From a bacterium (lineage in GTDB: Bacteria; Desulfobacterota; Deferrisomatia; Deferrisomatales; BM512): DNA of 38,948 bases. Position numbers and translations under genes: made by a program. Each line of letters begins with the position of its first letter. Position 1 is the stretch's first letter. The stretch covers positions 1 through 38,948 of the forward strand of contig SCTA01000002.1 of NCBI GenBank assembly GCA_004322275.1. Reading direction: 5' to 3'. This document shows positions 1-8,090 of the stretch, one piece after another. Below the pieces are notes generated by a model. The model had not been told where the DNA came from. It searched no databases and saw only the letters and a list, made by a program, of their open reading frames with translations.

Positions 1-168
1 TCTTTTGAGCGACCAAAAGAAATGGGGGAAAGAAAAGTCGCGCTCCCTTTGTGCCCAAAGCTCGCTCGTTCGTCGCTCGGCGAGCTCATATTCGCTGCGG
101 CTCAGAATGAGCTCGGAACATCCTCGCTCTCTCACTCGCTGGCGCCGGAGGGCGTGGGGAAACGAAAA

Positions 169-216
169 GAAGGCTCGAACAAAAGCGAAATCTTTTTGAG
201 CTTTTGTTCTCGAAGG
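169..216 (+). repeat. Hairpin repeat, copy A (GAAGGCTCG...CTCGAAGG flanks)
   Basis: GAAGGCTCG (169-177) and CTCGAAGG (209-216) bracket a perfect stem AACAAAAGC/GCTTTTGTT (178-186 with 200-208) and a 13-nt loop. G177 and C209 extend the stem to 10 bp. The same flanks with an unrelated stem sequence occur twice more in the next 270 bases, so the flank sequence and the ability to pair are conserved while the stem sequence is not. Confidence 0.8.
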
Positions 217-243
217 TATTTTTTCGACAGCTATAAAAATCTT

Positions 244-291
244 CCTTCGAGTCCAAAAACATTTTGTTATCTCGTTTTTGGACGAGCCTTC
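244..291 (-). repeat. Hairpin repeat, copy B (inverted)
   Basis: On the minus strand this reads GAAGGCTCG (291-283), a perfect stem TCCAAAAAC/GTTTTTGGA (274-282 with 252-260), and CTCGAAGG (251-244). The loop is 13 nt, as in copy A, and the spacing between flanks is the same 31 nt. It faces copy A, so A and B with the AT-rich 217-243 spacer form a larger inverted repeat. Confidence 0.8.
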
Positions 292-320
292 ACTTCGTAC
301 CCTTCCGGGCCGATTTCTTG

Positions 321-369
321 GGTACTTCTTTCTAAAAGAAGTACCAGGGGGAGTGGGGCAGAGCCCCAC
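321..369. repeat. Two adjacent perfect hairpins (GGTACTTCTT and GTGGGGC)
   Basis: GGTACTTCTT (321-330) pairs perfectly with AAGAAGTACC (336-345), and GTGGGGC (353-359) pairs with GCCCCAC (363-369) across a 3-nt loop. No T-run follows either stem, so neither is an obvious intrinsic terminator. Similar GTACTT...AAGTAC palindromes occur in intergenic DNA of various bacteria. I read these as part of the repeat cluster. Confidence 0.6.
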
Positions 370-431
370 AAGATGTAAAAGACCCCCACGATCTCTCACT
401 GCTGGGCACCGGAGAGCGTGGGGAACGAAAA

Positions 432-478
432 GAAGGCTCGCACATGAGCAAGATAATTGTTGCTCATGTACTCGAAGG
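432..478 (+). repeat. Hairpin repeat, copy C
   Basis: GAAGGCTCG (432-440) and CTCGAAGG (471-478) flank a perfect 10-bp stem ACATGAGCAA/TTGCTCATGT (442-451 with 460-469). The upstream sequence from about 385 is a diverged direct repeat of that preceding copy A. The right end lies just 5' of the gpmI ribosome binding site, so the hairpin is likely in the gpmI leader if transcription begins upstream. Confidence 0.8.
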
Positions 479-508
479 TAGTTTGTGTACACTATTTCGG
501 AGATCGAA

Positions 509-2050
509 ATGCGAAAGACCGCCCTTATCATCCTCGACGGCTGGGGATACCGCCCCGAGAGGGAGAACAACGCTATTGCCGAGGCGGGGACGCCGAACCT
601 CGATAAATTGTGCCGGGAGTACCCCTGCGCCACCCTGGCGGCCTCCGGCCTCGCCGTCGGGCTGCCGGAGGGGCAGATGGGGAACTCCGAGGTCGGCCAC
701 CTCAATCTGGGCGCGGGGCGGATAGTCTATCAGGACCTGACGAGGATCAACCTGGCGGTCAAGGACGGCTCGATAAAGGAGAACAGGGTCCTTCGCGAGG
801 CGTGCGACGCGGCGGCGAGGGGGGGCAAGGCGCTCCACCTGATGGGGCTTTTGTCCGACGGCGGCGTCCACAGCCATCAGGAGCACCTCTACGCCCTCGT
901 CCGCATGGCAAAACTTTGCGGGGTGAAGAATATCTTCGTCCACGCCTTCATGGACGGCCGCGACACTCCCCCCCGGTCGGGGCTCGGGTACGTGGAAAAG
1001 CTCGAAGCAGCCCTGAAAGAGATCGGCGCGGGCAGGATTGCCACGGTCTCCGGCAGATTCTACGCGATGGACCGCGACAACCGCTGGGAGAGGGTGGAAA
1101 AGGCTTACAGGGCTCTGGTGAGGGGCGAGGGCGAGAGGGCGGGAAGCGCCGCCGAAGCGGTTAAAGCCTCTTACGAGGCGGGGCAGGTGGACGAGTTCAT
1201 CCTTCCCACCGTGGTTGTTGCCGAGGCGGGCAGTCCGGCGGGGAAGATCGAAGACGGCGATTCTGTGGTCTTCTTTAACTTCCGCTCCGACCGCGCCCGG
1301 CAGCTCACCCGGGTCTTCACGGAGGAGGGGTTCTCCCACTTCGACGTTTCGGACCGGCCTCGCCTCTCAAGCTACGTCACGATGACCGAGTACGACGAGA
1401 CCTTCACGACCCCCATCGCCTTCCCGCAGCAGACCCTGCGAAACATCCTCGCCGAGGTCCTTTCGGACGCGGGCAAGACCCAGCTGCGGATAGCGGAGAC
1501 GGAAAAATACGCCCACGTCACCTTCTTTTTCAACGGCGGCGTGGAGAAATCCTGGCCCGGCGAGGAGCGGATACTTATACCGAGCCCCCGCGAGGTAGCC
1601 ACCTACGACCAAAAGCCCCAGATGAGCGCCTTCGCGGTCAGGGACAGGCTGCTTCAGGAGATAGAATCGAAAAAATTCGACAATATAGTCGTGAACTTCG
1701 CCAATCTGGACATGGTGGGCCACACCGGGATAATGGAGGCCGCCAAAGAGGCGGTGAAGGCGGTGGATTCCTGCGTGGGCGAGCTTGCGGCGGCGCTTTG
1801 CAGGAACGGCTACTGTGCGATAATCACCGCCGACCACGGCAACGCCGAGGAGATGTGGGACGCGGCCTCCGGCCAGCCCATGACAGCCCACACCACCAAC
1901 AGGGTGCCGTTGATACTGATGGACGACGACCTCAGGGGGGAGAAGCTGCGAGCGGACGGCATTCTGGCCGACGTTGCGCCGACGCTGCTCGCTCTGATGG
2001 GAGTCGAAATTCCCCCTGAGATGACGGGGAGAAGCCTTTTAGCAAAGTAG
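509..2050 (+). CDS. gpmI: 2,3-bisphosphoglycerate-independent phosphoglycerate mutase
   Basis: This enzyme interconverts 3- and 2-phosphoglycerate in glycolysis and gluconeogenesis using two Mn2+ ions. The 513-aa length is typical of the family. The N-terminal phosphatase-like metal core is visible ([11 protein letters not shown]). The serine nucleophile lies in [10 protein letters not shown] (about Ser60), followed by the [11 protein letters not shown] and [13 protein letters not shown] substrate-binding motifs and the C-terminal metal motif ADHGNAEEM with HTTNRVPLI. An in-frame GTG exists at 485, but the ATG at 509 has a well-placed GGAG at 499-502 and puts the [11 protein letters not shown] start where family members begin. 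comF follows 15 nt downstream. Confidence 0.96.
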   Translation: MRKTALIILDGWGYRPERENNAIAEAGTPNLDKLCREYPCATLAASGLAVGLPEGQMGNSEVGHLNLGAGRIVYQDLTRINLAVKDGSIKENRVLREACDAAARGGKALHLMGLLSDGGVHSHQEHLYALVRMAKLCGVKNIFVHAFMDGRDTPPRSGLGYVEKLEAALKEIGAGRIATVSGRFYAMDRDNRWERVEKAYRALVRGEGERAGSAAEAVKASYEAGQVDEFILPTVVVAEAGSPAGKIEDGDSVVFFNFRSDRARQLTRVFTEEGFSHFDVSDRPRLSSYVTMTEYDETFTTPIAFPQQTLRNILAEVLSDAGKTQLRIAETEKYAHVTFFFNGGVEKSWPGEERILIPSPREVATYDQKPQMSAFAVRDRLLQEIESKKFDNIVVNFANLDMVGHTGIMEAAKEAVKAVDSCVGELAAALCRNGYCAIITADHGNAEEMWDAASGQPMTAHTTNRVPLILMDDDLRGEKLRADGILADVAPTLLALMGVEIPPEMTGRSLLAK

Positions 2051-2065
2051 TTCCAAGAGGGGAAG

Positions 2066-2797
2066 ATGGGGGGTATTTTAAGCGGTCTGGCGGAGTTGTT
2101 TTTTCCGGAGAGCTGCGCCCTCTGCGGAGGCGAAATCGCCGCCGCTTCCCGCCACCTTTGCGCCTCCTGCCTCGAAGCCCTGCATCCTCTTCCGGTTTTT
2201 AGGTGCCCCGTCTGCTCTCTCCCCTACGCCGGGGAGGGAGCGCCCCACCCCTGCCCCTCCTGTCAAAAGAAAGCACCGCCCTTCGCCATGGCCGTCGCGT
2301 GGGGGGCCTTCGGCGGAACTCTGAGGGAGGCGATACACGCGGTCAAATACAGGAGGGAACTCGTGGTGAGGGGGGTTCTCGGAGAGCTGTTTCTGGAGGC
2401 GTGCGAAGGGCAGTGGGGTCAGGGGGAGGGGTTCGACGCGGTCGTCCCGGTCCCCTGCCACGGAAGCGCCCTGGCCGAGCGGGGATTTTCCCTGCCCGCG
2501 ATGCTGGCCAAAAGGGTGGCTTCGCGCTGGAAGGTGGAGCTTCGGCTTCGGGCGCTTGAGAAGACGAGGGCCGGGGAAAAGATGGCCGGACTCGGGCTGG
2601 CGCAGCGCAGGGTTGCGGTAAGGGGGCTCTACAGGGCGAGAGAGAAACTGGCGGGAAGGGTTCTGCTGGTGGACGACGTGCTGACCTCGCTCTCCACCGT
2701 CAAGGCCTGCACTCTCGCCCTGCGCAAGGCGGGTGCAAGTGAAGTCTGCGTAGCGGCTCTGGCCAGGGCGGAAGTGGACCCTTCAAACAAAACCTGA
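2066..2797 (+). CDS. comF: ComF family phosphoribosyltransferase-like protein
   Basis: 243 aa. The N-terminal third carries a four-cysteine zinc-ribbon pattern (CALCGG, CASC, CPVC, CPSC), followed by a type I phosphoribosyltransferase fold ending in the PRPP-binding motif VLLVDDVLTSLSTV near residue 210. ComF/GntX proteins take part in DNA uptake in naturally competent species; elsewhere their role is unclear, and no other competence gene is visible here. An AGAGGGGAAG ribosome binding site precedes the ATG. It probably shares a transcript with gpmI and converges on moaA. Confidence 0.9.
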   Translation: MGGILSGLAELFFPESCALCGGEIAAASRHLCASCLEALHPLPVFRCPVCSLPYAGEGAPHPCPSCQKKAPPFAMAVAWGAFGGTLREAIHAVKYRRELVVRGVLGELFLEACEGQWGQGEGFDAVVPVPCHGSALAERGFSLPAMLAKRVASRWKVELRLRALEKTRAGEKMAGLGLAQRRVAVRGLYRAREKLAGRVLLVDDVLTSLSTVKACTLALRKAGASEVCVAALARAEVDPSNKT

Positions 2798-2901
2798 ATT
2801 TTTCGCATTTAAACTTAATAGGGTACATCCCGGCAAACTATTTCGGCGAAGGGCCAGGAGTCCAAATCGGGAAAGTAGAAATCAAAAGTAATTGTCGCCC
2901 A

Positions 2902-3045
2902 AAATTTCCTTGAAAAACGTTGCGAGCAGCGTCGTATGCAAGGAGACGCGCAGCGAGAAGCGAGACATAACAAATTGTTAGGCGAGCTTTCGAGTGAGCA
3001 CGCGACGCCGCAGACGGCGCGCACAGCAGTTTTTCAAGGAAATTT
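2902..3045. repeat. 144-bp element with perfect 17-bp terminal inverted repeats, between convergent comF and moaA
   Basis: The 17 bases at 2902-2918 are exactly complementary to 3029-3045 (AAATTTCCTTGAAAAAC / GTTTTTCAAGGAAATTT). The interior has no coding potential. The right repeat touches the moaA stop codon. Its reverse complement matches 9911-10038 near the tRNA cluster over most of its length, including 25 of 26 bases at 2981-3006 against 9940-9965. It is therefore a dispersed repeat, MITE- or REP-like, that may also end transcription from both sides. The bases 2798-2901 between comF and the element hold nothing recognisable. Confidence 0.75.
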
Positions 3046-4043
3046 CAGCCGCCGACGCGGTTCATGGATAGTCCACACTTCTCCCCCGCATCCGACCGCT
3101 CTTCGAGTTTGTGGCCCTCCGGCTTGCCCATGATGGTGTCGAGCAGGGCTTTTTTCACCGCCTCGTCGCTCTGGGCTGGGTCGCGGAGTATCGTCTTCAG
3201 GTCCAGTTCGCGGGAACTGAAGAGGCACCCCCTGAGCTTTCCGTCGGCGGTGAGGCGCACGCGGTTGCACTCCCCGCAGAAGTGATCGCTCATCGGGCTT
3301 ATGACCCCTATCCTGCCCGCCTTCGGAAGCCGAAAAACCCTGCACGGCCCCGCCGAGACCTCCCTTTCGACCGGGGTCAGCTCGAAACGGGAGGAGATTA
3401 TCCCCAGTATCTCCTCGGCGGGCACGAGGGCCGATTTCTCCCAGGTGTCGTCGCGGCTTGGCATGAACTCGATAAAGCGCACCTCAAGGTCGTTGTCGCT
3501 CGCGAAATTCACGAAATCAGGTATCTCGCCATCGTTTACGCCCCTCATCACCACGACGTTGACCTTCACCGGGTCCAGCCCCGCCCTTTTCGCCGCCGCG
3601 ATGCCGTCGAGAACCTTCTGGAGCGCGTCCACCCTCGTAATCTCGGCGAAGGTCTCCGGCTTCAGGGTGTCGAGGCTGACGTTTATGCGCCGAAGACCCG
3701 CCGCGCGGAGATCCTCCGCCATTTCGGAGAGGAGTGTGCCGTTGGTGGTGAGGGCGAGGTCCTTAAGCCCCCCGAGCGAGGACAGCTGGCGCAGGAAATC
3801 GCAGATGCCGCGCCTGACGAGCGGTTCCCCGCCGGTTATCCGTATCTTGGAAATACCCGTTTCGAGGGCTATTCTCGCCACCCGCAGCAGTTCCTCGTAG
3901 GTGAGGACTTCGCCGTGGCCGAGAAGCTTTACTCCCTCGGCGGGCATGCAGTAGCGGCAGCGCAGGTTACACCTGTCGGTGACCGAGATGCGCAGGTAGT
4001 TTATGCGCCGCGAGAAGCTGTCGAGAAGGGCGGGGCCGCTCAT
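3045..4043 (-). CDS. moaA: GTP 3',8-cyclase MoaA (molybdenum cofactor biosynthesis)
   Basis: A radical-SAM enzyme that, with MoaC, converts GTP to cyclic pyranopterin monophosphate, the first step of molybdopterin synthesis. 332 aa. The N-terminal SAM cluster motif CNLRCRYC has cysteines at 25, 29 and 32. The GGEPL motif follows, and the C-terminal second [4Fe-4S] site is CGECNRVRL plus a downstream cysteine in GCLFS. The protein ends in the conserved Gly-Gly needed for activation. Its ATG overlaps the mrcA stop (ATGA), so it is translationally coupled to a peptidoglycan synthase gene, an odd pairing. The reading frame stays open upstream into mrcA, but homology begins at MSGPALLDSF. Confidence 0.95.
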   Translation of the reverse strand: MSGPALLDSFSRRINYLRISVTDRCNLRCRYCMPAEGVKLLGHGEVLTYEELLRVARIALETGISKIRITGGEPLVRRGICDFLRQLSSLGGLKDLALTTNGTLLSEMAEDLRAAGLRRINVSLDTLKPETFAEITRVDALQKVLDGIAAAKRAGLDPVKVNVVVMRGVNDGEIPDFVNFASDNDLEVRFIEFMPSRDDTWEKSALVPAEEILGIISSRFELTPVEREVSAGPCRVFRLPKAGRIGVISPMSDHFCGECNRVRLTADGKLRGCLFSSRELDLKTILRDPAQSDEAVKKALLDTIMGKPEGHKLEERSDAGEKCGLSMNRVGG

Positions 4044-6367
4044 CGGAGCATCTCCAGCGCGCCGGGGTCTTGAAAATCCACCGAGGAGTCGCTTTCCTCG
4101 CGCTTCTTTCTCGATTTGCCGGAGGGCCGGGGGTCGACGGGAGCGGTCCCCTCGATAAAGGCGGTGTAGTAGGCCTGCTGGGTGCGGGAGTTGGGTAGCT
4201 TGCCGGTTATCGAATCGAAGCGGGCGAACTCTATGCCGGAGGGAACGGGGAAATCCCCGGTCTTCGAGTAGTACCATACAGCCTTTTCCATGAAGGCCTT
4301 CCATATCGGGGCCGCCGCCCGCCCGCCTGTCTCCGAGTCTTCCAGGGGCTGGCTGTCGTCGTAGCCTATCCATACCGCGGTGACGAGGTCGGGGGTGACC
4401 CCGATGAACCATGCGTCGCGATTTTCGTTTGTCGTGCCGGTCTTGCCCGCCGAGGGCACAGGGAGTCCCTGCGCCCGCCCGCCGGTGCCGCTGCGGATAA
4501 CCTCCTGCATCATCTGGTTGACGACGCAGGCCACGGCTGGGTCGAGCCGCCTGGGGGGACTTTGCTCGGGGTGCTGCTCCATGATGACCGTCGAGTCCGC
4601 TTCCTGAACGCGCTTTATGAAGAGCGGAGGCCTGCGGTACCCTCCGGTGGCGAAAACCTCGTAGACGGAGGCCATTTCGGCCACGGTCACGGTGGGGGAG
4701 CCCAGCGCGAGGGAAAGGTTCGGCTCGATTCTGGATTCCATCCCGAGATTGTGGAGGAAATCCACCGCGCCCGGGGCCCCGATGTCCTGGAGCATCTTCA
4801 CGGTGACGACGTTTCTTGATTTGACGAGCGCCTCCATCATGGTGGTCGCGCCGTAGAACTTTTCTCCGTAGTTTTTCGGCTTCCACTTTTTGTCGATGTC
4901 GGCGGTGTCGAAGACTATGGGGGAGTCGTAAATCTGCGTCGCCGGAGTGTAGCCCTTGGTCACGGCGTAGGCGTAGATGAGGGGTTTTATCGCCGAGCCG
5001 ACCTGCCTTTGCGCCTGCGTCGTGCGGTTGAACTGGCTTTTGGAAAAGTCGTAACCCCCCACGTCGGCGAGCACCTCTCCCGTGTCGGCCTTCAGGCAGA
5101 TGAGCGCGCCCTCGACCTTGGGCTCCTGAATGAGGTAGGCTTTCAACTCGCCGGAATCCTTCTGGATGAATTTGCAGTAGACCATGTCGCCCACCCGGAA
5201 TCTCGCTCTGGGATTCGCGTAGACGGTGGAAAGCGCCCACTCCATCTCTTCCGCCGGAAGGAAGTATATCTTTCCGCTCTTCATAACCGTTATGCCGGAG
5301 GTGTTTACGCTTTTTACGAGCGCCTTCGCCCTCGTGCCGTTAACCGGGGCGTCGCCCTCGATGAACTCGGCCTCTCCGGCGGCGTCGGTGACTTTGCCGA
5401 GTGCGCCCCTGTACCCCGCCCGCATGGATATCTCCTCCAACCCGGAGCGCAGAGCTTCCTCGGCTGCTCTCTGGAGGCGCGAATCCATCGAGGTGGTTAT
5501 CTTCAGGCCACCTTCGAGCAGCTTCTTGGTGCCCAGTTTGGCGTCGAGAGACCGCCGCACCTCCTCCGAGTAATAGGGAGCTATCGACTTGAAGAGGTTG
5601 CGGAAACCGTAGAGCTTGAGGGGGGTCTTAACCGCCTCTTCCGCTTCTTTAGCGGTTATCCAGCCGTTTTTCTCCATCTGCCGGATGACGTAAGCCCTGC
5701 GATCGAGCGCCTGCTCCGGGTTCTTGTAGGGATCGTAGCGGCTGGGGGCCTGCGGGAGACCGGCGATTAGAGCCGCCTGCGGGATGGTCAGGCTCGAAGC
5801 GGAGACGCCGAAGTAATTTCTCGCCGCGGCCTCGATTCCGTAAGCGCCGTGGCCGAGGTAAATCTGGTTCAGGTAGAGGTTGAGTATCTCTTCCTTGGTG
5901 AGGTTTTTCTCGATGCGGATGGCGAGGACGGCTTCGCGCACCTTCCTCCTCAGGCTCCTTTCGGGCGAAAGGAGGAGGGATTTGGCGACCTGCTGGGTGA
6001 TGGTGGAGCCGCCCTGAACTACTCGCCCTTCCCTGAAATTGGCGAAGGCGGCGCGGAGTATCCCCAGAAAATCCAGGCCCCCGTGCTCGAAGAATCGGTC
6101 GTCCTCGGCGGCGATAAAGGCCATGCGGGTGTATGCCGGGAGCGAGCGGGGATCGATGGGATAGCGGTTTTCATTGTAAAGCTCCGCCATGAGAGCGCCG
6201 TCCCTGCTCCAGACGGTGGATGTTCTCGGCGGCCTGTAATCGCGGAGGGAATTGACGTCCGGAAGTTCCTTCAGAACCACGTATATAAAAATTCCGGCGG
6301 CCAAAGCCAGCACCAGAGCCAGCGCCGCAGCTATTTTGGCGTTGCGTCTCGTCAGGAACCTTTTCAG
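4040..6367 (-). CDS. mrcA: Penicillin-binding protein 1A (bifunctional glycosyltransferase/transpeptidase)
   Basis: Polymerises and cross-links peptidoglycan from lipid II at the periplasmic face. An N-terminal basic stretch and one membrane segment are followed by a GT51 domain (EDDRFFEHGG, GGSTITQQVAKSLLL, KEEILNLYLNQIYLG) and a transpeptidase domain with SAIK, SRN and KTGTTN motifs. No in-frame ATG precedes the GT51 domain. The first GTG (6313) has no ribosome binding site and would cut off the cytoplasmic basic residues. A CTG at 6367 restores LKRFLTRRNAKI before the membrane helix and has GGGAG 7 nt upstream, so I propose it (775 aa; 757 aa if GTG is used). An ATG at 6372 stops after two codons. 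Confidence 0.9.
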   Translation of the reverse strand: MKRFLTRRNAKIAAALALVLALAAGIFIYVVLKELPDVNSLRDYRPPRTSTVWSRDGALMAELYNENRYPIDPRSLPAYTRMAFIAAEDDRFFEHGGLDFLGILRAAFANFREGRVVQGGSTITQQVAKSLLLSPERSLRRKVREAVLAIRIEKNLTKEEILNLYLNQIYLGHGAYGIEAAARNYFGVSASSLTIPQAALIAGLPQAPSRYDPYKNPEQALDRRAYVIRQMEKNGWITAKEAEEAVKTPLKLYGFRNLFKSIAPYYSEEVRRSLDAKLGTKKLLEGGLKITTSMDSRLQRAAEEALRSGLEEISMRAGYRGALGKVTDAAGEAEFIEGDAPVNGTRAKALVKSVNTSGITVMKSGKIYFLPAEEMEWALSTVYANPRARFRVGDMVYCKFIQKDSGELKAYLIQEPKVEGALICLKADTGEVLADVGGYDFSKSQFNRTTQAQRQVGSAIKPLIYAYAVTKGYTPATQIYDSPIVFDTADIDKKWKPKNYGEKFYGATTMMEALVKSRNVVTVKMLQDIGAPGAVDFLHNLGMESRIEPNLSLALGSPTVTVAEMASVYEVFATGGYRRPPLFIKRVQEADSTVIMEQHPEQSPPRRLDPAVACVVNQMMQEVIRSGTGGRAQGLPVPSAGKTGTTNENRDAWFIGVTPDLVTAVWIGYDDSQPLEDSETGGRAAAPIWKAFMEKAVWYYSKTGDFPVPSGIEFARFDSITGKLPNSRTQQAYYTAFIEGTAPVDPRPSGKSRKKREESDSSVDFQDPGALEMLR

Positions 6368-6394
6368 CGCATAGCTCCCGTAAGGTTTTTATAA

Positions 6395-6423
6395 ATTAGA
6401 ATGAAGAGAGATGTCCGTTGCAA
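6395..6423 (-). promoter_or_regulatory. Sigma70-like promoter of mrcA-moaA
   Basis: On the minus strand: TTGCAA (6423-6418), a 17-bp spacer, then TCTAAT (6400-6395), which is 4/6 and 5/6 of consensus. The predicted start near 6388 gives a leader of about 21 nt to the proposed CTG start. It sits just after the cpoB terminator, which makes mrcA-moaA a separate transcription unit. Confidence 0.6.
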
Positions 6424-6427
6424 AATT

Positions 6428-6453
6428 AAAAAGCGCGGCCAGCGGGGCCGCGC
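6428..6453 (-). terminator. Intrinsic terminator of tolB-pal-cpoB
   Basis: On the minus strand GCGCGGCC (6453-6446) pairs perfectly with GGCCGCGC (6440-6433) across a 5-nt loop and is followed by TTTTTAATTTT. It lies 27 bases past the cpoB stop. Confidence 0.85.
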
Positions 6454-6479
6454 CTCTTTGAGTGGCTGTAAGGTAAAGG

Positions 6480-7379
6480 CTACTCGCCGAGAACCTCGAG
6501 TTTGCGCCTTGCCACCGCGGCCTGCTCGGAATCGGGATGCTCCTTGATGAGTTTTTTGAGGAGTATCTTCGCGTCGAGCTGGTCGCCGAGGGCGTCGAAG
6601 GCGAAAGCCTGCTTCAAAAGGGCGCTGGGTATCTTGTCGCCCTTCTGGAACTCGCGCACGATCTTGTCGTAGGTGAGTATCGCCTTCTCGTACTGGCCTT
6701 CGTTGTAGAAGGCCTCGCCTATCCAGAACCAGGCGTTGTCGGAGAGCGGGGTATCGGGGAAACCCTTGAGGTAATCCTCGAAAGCCTGCCGCGCCTCCGG
6801 GTATTTGCCCTGGCGGTAAAGGTTGTAGCCGGTATCGTAAAGCTTCTTGGTGTCTTCGGCGCTCTTTTGCGCCTGATCGGGCGCGGGCGCGGGCGCGGCG
6901 GCCGAAGTAGCGGCTTCCCTGGCTTTCTGGTCGTTCTTCGAGTCGGCGGGCTGCGGTTTTGCCTGACCTCTGGGAGCCATCTGGGTGGAAAGGGATTCGA
7001 TTCTCGTCGCCAGATCGGCTATCTGGGTCTTTATTCCGTCCACTCCGCCGGTCTGCTGCGCTTCGGCGGCCTGACGGCGCTTGACTTCATCCTCCTCGAT
7101 CTTGCCTTTCAGCGCCTTTATTTCCTGTTCGAGCTGATCGGCCTTCGCGCCTATCTGCGCGACCCTCTCGGAGAGGGATATCTCCTTGGATTGCCGGGCG
7201 TTGTGCTCGTCCATCGCGCGCTTGAGGAGCTGCACCTCTTCCTGGAGCTTTGAAACCATGTCGGTGCGCTCGTCCGGGGTCATCTGCGGGTCCATGGTTA
7301 CGCAGCCGCCTATAAAGAGCGAGCCTGCGGCCAGGGTTGCGACGGCGGTCCTCCTGAGAGTCTCTATCCGGGTTCTCAT
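6480..7379 (-). CDS. cpoB: Tol-Pal system protein CpoB/YbgF (lipoprotein form)
   Basis: Periplasmic coordinator of peptidoglycan synthesis and outer-membrane constriction in the Tol-Pal system. 299 aa. It begins with a signal peptide ending in a lipobox-like FIGGC, unlike E. coli CpoB, which is soluble. A heptad-rich coiled coil spans about residues 40-100, then an Ala/Pro/Gln-rich linker, then TPR-like repeats from about residue 175 (YDTGYNLYRQGKYPEARQAF..., WFWIGEAFYNEGQYEKAI...). It starts 8 nt after the pal stop and ends the operon at a clear terminator. Confidence 0.9.
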   Translation of the reverse strand: MRTRIETLRRTAVATLAAGSLFIGGCVTMDPQMTPDERTDMVSKLQEEVQLLKRAMDEHNARQSKEISLSERVAQIGAKADQLEQEIKALKGKIEEDEVKRRQAAEAQQTGGVDGIKTQIADLATRIESLSTQMAPRGQAKPQPADSKNDQKAREAATSAAAPAPAPDQAQKSAEDTKKLYDTGYNLYRQGKYPEARQAFEDYLKGFPDTPLSDNAWFWIGEAFYNEGQYEKAILTYDKIVREFQKGDKIPSALLKQAFAFDALGDQLDAKILLKKLIKEHPDSEQAAVARRKLEVLGE

Positions 7380-7387
7380 TTCGTCTT

Positions 7388-8056
7388 TTAAAGCTCTCTG
7401 AAATCCGCCCTGCGGTTTTTAGCCCAGGCGTCTTCGTTGGCGGCCGGATCGAGGGGGCGCTCTTCGCCGTAGCTGATTATGTCCATGCGCCTGGAATCGA
7501 TGCGAAGATCCTCAAGGAAGCGGCGTACCGCGTTGGCGCGCCTTTCGCCAAGCGCGAGGTTGTAATCGACGGTGCCGCGCTCGTCGCAGTGGCCCTCGAT
7601 GAGAATCCTTACGTTCGGACGGCTCATCAGGTAGTCGCGGTTTTTCTTGAGGATGTCGGCCGCTTCGGGGGTTATGTTGAACTTGTCGAACTCGAAGTGG
7701 ACGCGCTTCAAATTCCCCTCGTCGGCGGTCCCCGCCGAGGTTTTCGGGGGCACGACGGGAGGCTCGGTCTCGCCCTTCAGAGGCTTGCCGTCGGGGCCGA
7801 GCCCCGCGGCGGCCAGTTTGGCCACCCTCTGTGCTTCCTCCTGAGCCGCCTTCTGGACGGCCGCTTCGCGCTGGGCTGCTATTTCGGCCTCAGTGGGCTT
7901 GGGTTTTTCCTGGCCGGGCTGCGCCGGAGCCTCTTTTTTCACCTCGGCGCCCTTCTGCTGTTCCGACACCGCCTGCTGGCTGCCTGCGCACGCCGAGAGG
8001 AGCCCCAGTACGGCAGCGGACAGAATCAGTCCTTTAAACAGTTTTTTGAAAGTCAT
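7388..8056 (-). CDS. pal: Peptidoglycan-associated lipoprotein Pal
   Basis: Outer-membrane lipoprotein that binds peptidoglycan and TolB. The signal peptide ends in LLSAC (lipobox, lipidated Cys). A long Glu/Ala/Lys/Pro linker precedes the C-terminal OmpA-like domain (VHFEFDKFNITPEA, ILIEGHCDERGTVDYNLALGERRA). The linker makes it longer than E. coli Pal. I start it at the ATG at 8056, whose AAGGAGGAG ribosome binding site lies within the codons of a longer GTG-initiated frame (8080). The gap to tolB is 34 nt. Confidence 0.94.
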   Translation of the reverse strand: MTFKKLFKGLILSAAVLGLLSACAGSQQAVSEQQKGAEVKKEAPAQPGQEKPKPTEAEIAAQREAAVQKAAQEEAQRVAKLAAAGLGPDGKPLKGETEPPVVPPKTSAGTADEGNLKRVHFEFDKFNITPEAADILKKNRDYLMSRPNVRILIEGHCDERGTVDYNLALGERRANAVRRFLEDLRIDSRRMDIISYGEERPLDPAANEDAWAKNRRADFREL

Positions 8057-8090
8057 GCTGAAAAACTCCTCCTTTTTCACTGAGGCGTAT

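Larger units (their letters stand above)
1..508. other. Non-coding, palindrome-rich region upstream of gpmI
   Basis: No convincing gene lies here. Short open frames exist, but they lack ribosome binding sites and run through inverted repeats. The stretch is packed with self-complementary sequence: TCTTTTG/CAAAAGA at 1-20, three hairpins with shared flanks (169-216, 244-291, 432-478), a GGTACTTCTT/AAGAAGTACC hairpin at 321-345 and a GTGGGGC/GCCCCAC hairpin at 353-369. The block at about 121-220 is repeated with changes at about 385-486. It may be a decayed mobile or REP-like cluster, or a structured transcript. I cannot pick a gpmI promoter with confidence. Confidence 0.7.

Noticed and set aside
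5-481. Several overlapping small plus-strand frames in the leader region
   Set aside because: They lack ribosome binding sites, pass through the inverted repeats, and show no recognisable protein features.
121-486. CRISPR array
   Set aside because: Only three units occur, in mixed orientation and irregular spacing, with self-complementary variable parts and no cas genes.
464-1339. 291-aa minus-strand frame
   Set aside because: It lies opposite gpmI, which is certain; the frame is a GC-codon shadow.
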